A stretch of 64,000 nt of DNA from Porphyridium purpureum (lineage: Eukaryota; Rhodophyta; Bangiophyceae; Porphyridiales; Porphyridiaceae), in NCBI GenBank assembly GCA_008690995.1, contig VRMN01000018.1, forward strand, positions 169,001 to 233,000, written 5' to 3'. Positions 63,079 to 64,000 of this stretch are shown piece by piece. Made by a program: the position numbers and the translations under genes. Positions within the stretch are counted from its first letter, which is position 1; each line of letters begins with the position of its first letter. Under the pieces are notes generated by a model. That model saw only the letters and a list, made by a program, of their open reading frames with translations, did not search any database and was not told where the DNA came from.

Positions 63079-64000
63079 CGGTCCTTCAACCTGTCCCTGT
63101 CGTACTCACACCTCTTGTTCCTTCTCCTCCTTGCGAGCTCTTGCTGGCCTCCAGTCCTGCCTGCCAGCTTGTTCCTCGACCAGTCTGCGCCGTCAAACTC
63201 AGCCTTTATATAACCTGGGCGCGCCACGTACGGCCACGCTACGGCTCCGTTGGGTCACTTTATCCGCCTCGTCCCGCCGGCATCGCTTCACGTCCGCTCT
63301 CTTGCAACCGCCTACATTCACCTGCTTTCCACCCCATCCACCCGCACCACTACACGAAAATGGCTCACTTGCAAATAACCCTTGTGCTCGGTTTTCTATG
63401 TATCGGGGTGTTTTTGATATGGAACCGGAAGTGAGCCGGGCGTGAAACGGCACGCACTTTGCATGGCCAGAAACGCGTGCTGACGCCAACTCGAGATGAA
63501 TCGGTGTGGAGCCGGAGCAGCACAAGGCAGCGAGGTGAGGCGGGCAGGCGCATCATCCCCTTCGATCCTCATGATACGATTGGATGGATGGATATCTAGT
63601 GCAACACGTGCGCGCGACATTCAGTTCACTGGTACGTGAGTGGATGGATCGATCGATAGATGTTACGGGCGCGACATCATGTTGAATGGCAGACGTGGCT
63701 GACGAGCTGACGCGCGGTTGTGGGAGGGATGGATGCGCGCGCTGGAGTTGCGTCCCGCAAGTCGCCTCCACCAGAGTGTGGAATTCGGGATTGGCCCAGT
63801 AGGCGTGCCGTGGTCGACCCGCTCGGAAAATGAGCGCGCGTGCGTGTACGGAGTCGGTGTGATTTGTGTCCTCGCAACGGGTTGGAATAAATAGGATGTG
63901 GCGTAGTGAGTTTAAAGTTGTGCGAATGTGCGCGTCCACGTGCCAACGGCAATGTGCCGTGTAAGCCGCGTAAACTCTCAGGCCAGACTGAAGCGGAGCA
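63079..64000. other. Gene-poor right end of window
   Basis: No gene of normal size is visible. Apart from the possible microgene at 63360-63434, the DNA holds short GGAT/GATC repeats (about 63576-63660) and low-complexity frames of 60-128 codons on the minus strand. It may be upstream of a gene beyond the window. Confidence 0.5.
63360..63434 (+). CDS. Possible 24-residue membrane microprotein
   Basis: An ATG in excellent context (ACGAAAATGGC) opens a frame of 24 codons whose product begins MAHLQITLVLGFLCIG, continues VFLIW and ends in basic NRK. This is a complete single-pass micro-membrane design, resembling small subunits of respiratory or photosynthetic complexes. The stop is preceded by AAGTGAGC, so an intron donor and longer product (signal anchor of a spliced gene) are also possible. 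It is divergent from the RND transporter, 282 bp apart. No homologue is claimed. Confidence 0.3.
   Translation: MAHLQITLVLGFLCIGVFLIWNRK

Overview
The window is eukaryotic nuclear DNA from an alga with a plastid and a compact, intron-poor genome. Plastid ancestry is suggested by a 2.1-kaa TIC236/TamB homologue, a CGL160-type ATP synthase assembly factor, a fibrillin-family protein and a SHxQKYF-type MYB factor. Nearly every gene is one long exon; I could support only one spliced gene (mL53). The RNA polymerase II large subunit has a derived, non-heptad C-terminal tail. Together these fit a red alga of the Porphyridium type best, but that assignment is inference and no species was searched. 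I placed starts at ATG even where the frame stays open further upstream.

Layout. 1-10.7 kb: the tail of a partial gene, an unrecognised multi-spanning membrane protein (-), a secreted Cys-rich protein (+), about 1.2 kb with no convincing gene, an unrecognised membrane protein (+) and a 1119-aa protein with a mitochondrial-type leader (+). 10.8-21.2 kb: four minus-strand genes (TIC236/TamB, RING-H2 membrane E3 ligase, spliced mL53, armadillo-repeat protein). 21.3-25.2 kb: a probable plastid protein and a hemerythrin-like protein (+). 25.5-33.2 kb: a Ser/Thr kinase with DFN in place of DFG (-), complex I ESSS subunit (+), CGL160-like factor (-), pseudouridine synthase (+), fibrillin (-) and ribosomal protein eS8 (+). 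33.7-41.7 kb: RPB1 and the MYB factor (-). 42.5-50.6 kb: FAAH-type amidase (+), GT61-like glycosyltransferase (+), VAP (-) and a FYVE-EHD fusion ATPase (+). 50.6-64 kb: RTEL1 helicase (-), an unrecognised organelle-type membrane protein (-), an RGG/UAP56-motif protein (+), bestrophin (-), cohesin kleisin RAD21 (+), a Patched/RND transporter (-) and a final gene-poor 0.9 kb with a possible 24-codon microgene.

The genes are ordinary housekeeping and organelle functions with no operon-like logic; the recurring theme is tight head-to-head pairs (gaps of 72, 129 and 213 bp) and convergent neighbours. The most interesting non-gene structure is regulatory: a GTACAGT/ACTGTAC motif seen 17 times between genes, mostly 100-270 bp upstream of start codons; a 31-bp tandem array of eight copies in the bestrophin/RAD21 promoter; and a 14-bp array in the kinase/ESSS promoter. 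The most interesting proteins are the FYVE-EHD fusion, the DFN kinase, the hemerythrin-like protein with few remaining histidines, and the 17-residue-unit RPB1 tail. I found no mobile element, virus-derived element, CRISPR array, tRNA or rRNA.
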